Assembly (NCBI GenBank): GCA_033764965.1
Contig: JANRIN010000253.1
Coordinates: 1-35,799 of the forward strand
Reading direction: 5' to 3'
Source of the DNA: JSC-12 sp033764965
Lineage (GTDB): Bacteria > Cyanobacteriota > Cyanobacteriia > Leptolyngbyales > Leptolyngbyaceae
Length of the DNA: 35,799 bases
Below the pieces are notes generated by a model, which worked only from the letters and a program-made list of their open reading frames with translations, had not been told where the DNA came from and made no database searches. Every line of letters starts with the position of its first letter. Within the stretch, counting starts at the first letter, position 1. Positions 34,936-35,799 of this stretch are shown piece by piece. The position numbers and the translations under genes were made by a program.

Positions 34936-35442
34936 ATGACTTATCAAGACCACTTTAAGTTAGCTGACGACATAATAAGTCATGTCGATACTGTGATTCA
35001 CGAAATCGCAGATTCTTTTATCTCTTCTCGATACATTGGCTTCATTTCGGTGTCGGCAGTTACAGTTTATGAATTAGCAATCAAGGAAATCTTTTGTGAT
35101 TTTGCAACTCAAGAGCATGAAGTGTTAGGTAGTTTTGTTTTAAGCTATTTTGAGCGCATTAATGGTCAGATAAAACTAAAAAAAATTAAAGAGGATTATA
35201 TTCCGAGGTTTGGGCAAAAATATGTAGATAAATTTAAAGCAAAAATCGAAGAATTTGAGTTGGAATCTTTAAAAACATCAGGAAGAAGTATTAAAAATAG
35301 CTACAACAATATAATTGAATGGAGAAATCAGTTCGCTCACAAAGGAGATATCCCACCAACAGCAACCTACCAAGAAGCAATTGACTCATATTTTACAGGT
35401 AAGGAAGTGATACATTGTCTTTCTGCGACTATGCATCACTGA
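34936..35442 (+). CDS. HEPN domain protein, probable ribonuclease (MAE_28990/RiboL-PSP-like)
   Basis: 168 residues, all-helical, with the HEPN catalytic signature R-N-x3-H at Arg130-His135 (WRNQFAHKGD), as in metal-independent RNases of toxin-antitoxin and defence systems. The N-terminal helices (KLADDIISHVDTVIHEIADSF, VTVYELAIKEIFCDF) fit the MAE_28990- or RiboL-PSP-type HEPN families; I cannot decide between them. It begins at the base right after the DUF262 stop (TAA directly followed by ATG), so it must be translationally coupled. By context it is the effector and DUF262 the sensor or antidote, but the reverse is possible. AT-rich, with no HIP1 sites. Confidence 0.82.
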   Translation: MTYQDHFKLADDIISHVDTVIHEIADSFISSRYIGFISVSAVTVYELAIKEIFCDFATQEHEVLGSFVLSYFERINGQIKLKKIKEDYIPRFGQKYVDKFKAKIEEFELESLKTSGRSIKNSYNNIIEWRNQFAHKGDIPPTATYQEAIDSYFTGKEVIHCLSATMHH

Positions 35443-35445
35443 AGC

Positions 35446-35469
35446 TTGGTAAGTAGCTCGGTAAGTGGC
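35446..35469 (+). repeat. Tandem pair of 12-mers after the HEPN gene
   Basis: TTGGTAAGTAGC (35446-35457) is followed at once by TCGGTAAGTGGC (35458-35469), two copies of TYGGTAAGTRGC starting 4 bp after the HEPN stop. Purpose unknown; it may be a recombination scar or chance. Confidence 0.45.
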
Positions 35470-35545
35470 GCGGCATAACAAAGCCTCTGAGCCAGACGAG
35501 CAACGATGTGGACTAAAATAAAAAAAGTTCCCGCCTATTTTCTGC

Positions 35546-35731
35546 ATGAGTGAAACTGTCTATATCGAAACGAGTATTTTAGGCTATCTCACTGCTCGAC
35601 CCAGCAGAGATCTGGTTGTGGCTGCCAATATCGAGATAACAAGGGAGTGGTGGGATACGCGCCGCAGTGGGCACTGGTTCCGGTGGATAGGAGCATTGAA
35701 AGCATTGACGAGTAACAGTTATAAGGCATAG
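35546..35731 (+). pseudogene. PIN-domain (VapC-type) gene remnant
   Basis: The first ~38 codons read MSETVYIETSILGYLTARPS then DLVVAANIEITREWWDTRR, the N-terminal strand, first acidic residue (Glu8) and helix of cyanobacterial VapC-like PIN nucleases. After that, the expected FELYVSQ-type continuation is missing in all three frames, and unrelated residues run to a stop at residue 62. A full PIN domain is ~130-160 residues, so this is a truncated remnant, probably by deletion or insertion. No intact antitoxin gene lies upstream. Confidence 0.65.
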
Positions 35732-35799
35732 CGAATCGTCAACAGTTGCAACCAAGATATGCCAATTTCTAGAATTCCTAGTTTCACCGCAGGGACAAC

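Noticed and set aside
35465..35500. GGCATAACAAAGCC-like sequence resembling an integron attC end
   Set aside because: It does not satisfy the RYYYAAC/GTTRRRY core pairing and no integrase is present.

Overview
The window comes from a cyanobacterium, most likely a filamentous Leptolyngbya/Oscillatoriales-type organism. It carries psaA-psaB and psbZ, several families that are largely restricted to cyanobacteria (CGLD27/Ycf36-like, DUF3119, DUF3086), and many copies of the HIP1-type octamer GCGATCGC through most of its length. The first ~96 bases are homopolymer C/G tracts and look like a contig-edge artefact rather than genomic sequence.

Layout. (1) 0.1-5.3 kb: a 3'-truncated DHH-CBS-tRNA nucleotidyltransferase gene (minus); psbZ and ribH (plus); an L-asparaginase II and a CGLD27-family membrane protein (minus). 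(2) 5.3-5.75 kb: a non-coding stretch with G-rich tracts and a MITE-like element that has terminal inverted repeats and a probable 5-bp target duplication. (3) 5.7-11.2 kb: gatB, a non-coding stretch ending in a strong intrinsic terminator (possible small RNA), two very small ORFs, an MlaE-type lipid-transport permease, DUF3119, DUF3086 and plsY. The last four form a membrane/lipid-flavoured plus-strand run. (4) 11.4-16.1 kb: cupin sugar-phosphate isomerase, VOC protein, an AAA+ protein resembling contractile-injection-system ATPases but with an altered Walker B and arginine-finger region, and a membrane-anchored helical-repeat protein. (5) 16.1-19.8 kb, minus strand: DUF4087 secreted protein, arfB, and the rpmG-rpsR-rnb translation/RNA-decay cluster. 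(6) 19.9-23.4 kb: a glycosyltransferase-methyltransferase fusion followed by a TylF-type methyltransferase gene whose 5' coding sequence is apparently frameshifted relative to the preceding gene. (7) 23.5-28.1 kb, minus strand: the psaA-psaB operon with a promoter-like -10 about 260 nt upstream of the start. (8) 29-33.5 kb: a proline-rich secreted protein, a TonB-like protein, cobI and a lipase-like hydrolase. (9) 33.5-35.8 kb: an AT-rich accessory patch without CGATCG sites, containing a directly abutting DUF262-HEPN gene pair (candidate defence or toxin-antitoxin module) and a PIN-domain gene remnant.

How they work together. Most genes are housekeeping or photosynthetic: photosystem I core, a PSII small subunit, tRNA maturation and amidation, ribosomal proteins and ribosome rescue, riboflavin and cobalamin synthesis, and phospholipid synthesis and transport. 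The regions most likely to be biologically new are the DUF262-HEPN pair, the possibly catalytically degenerate AAA+ protein with its repeat-protein neighbour, the possible small RNA with a tiny membrane ORF next to it, and the MITE-like element.
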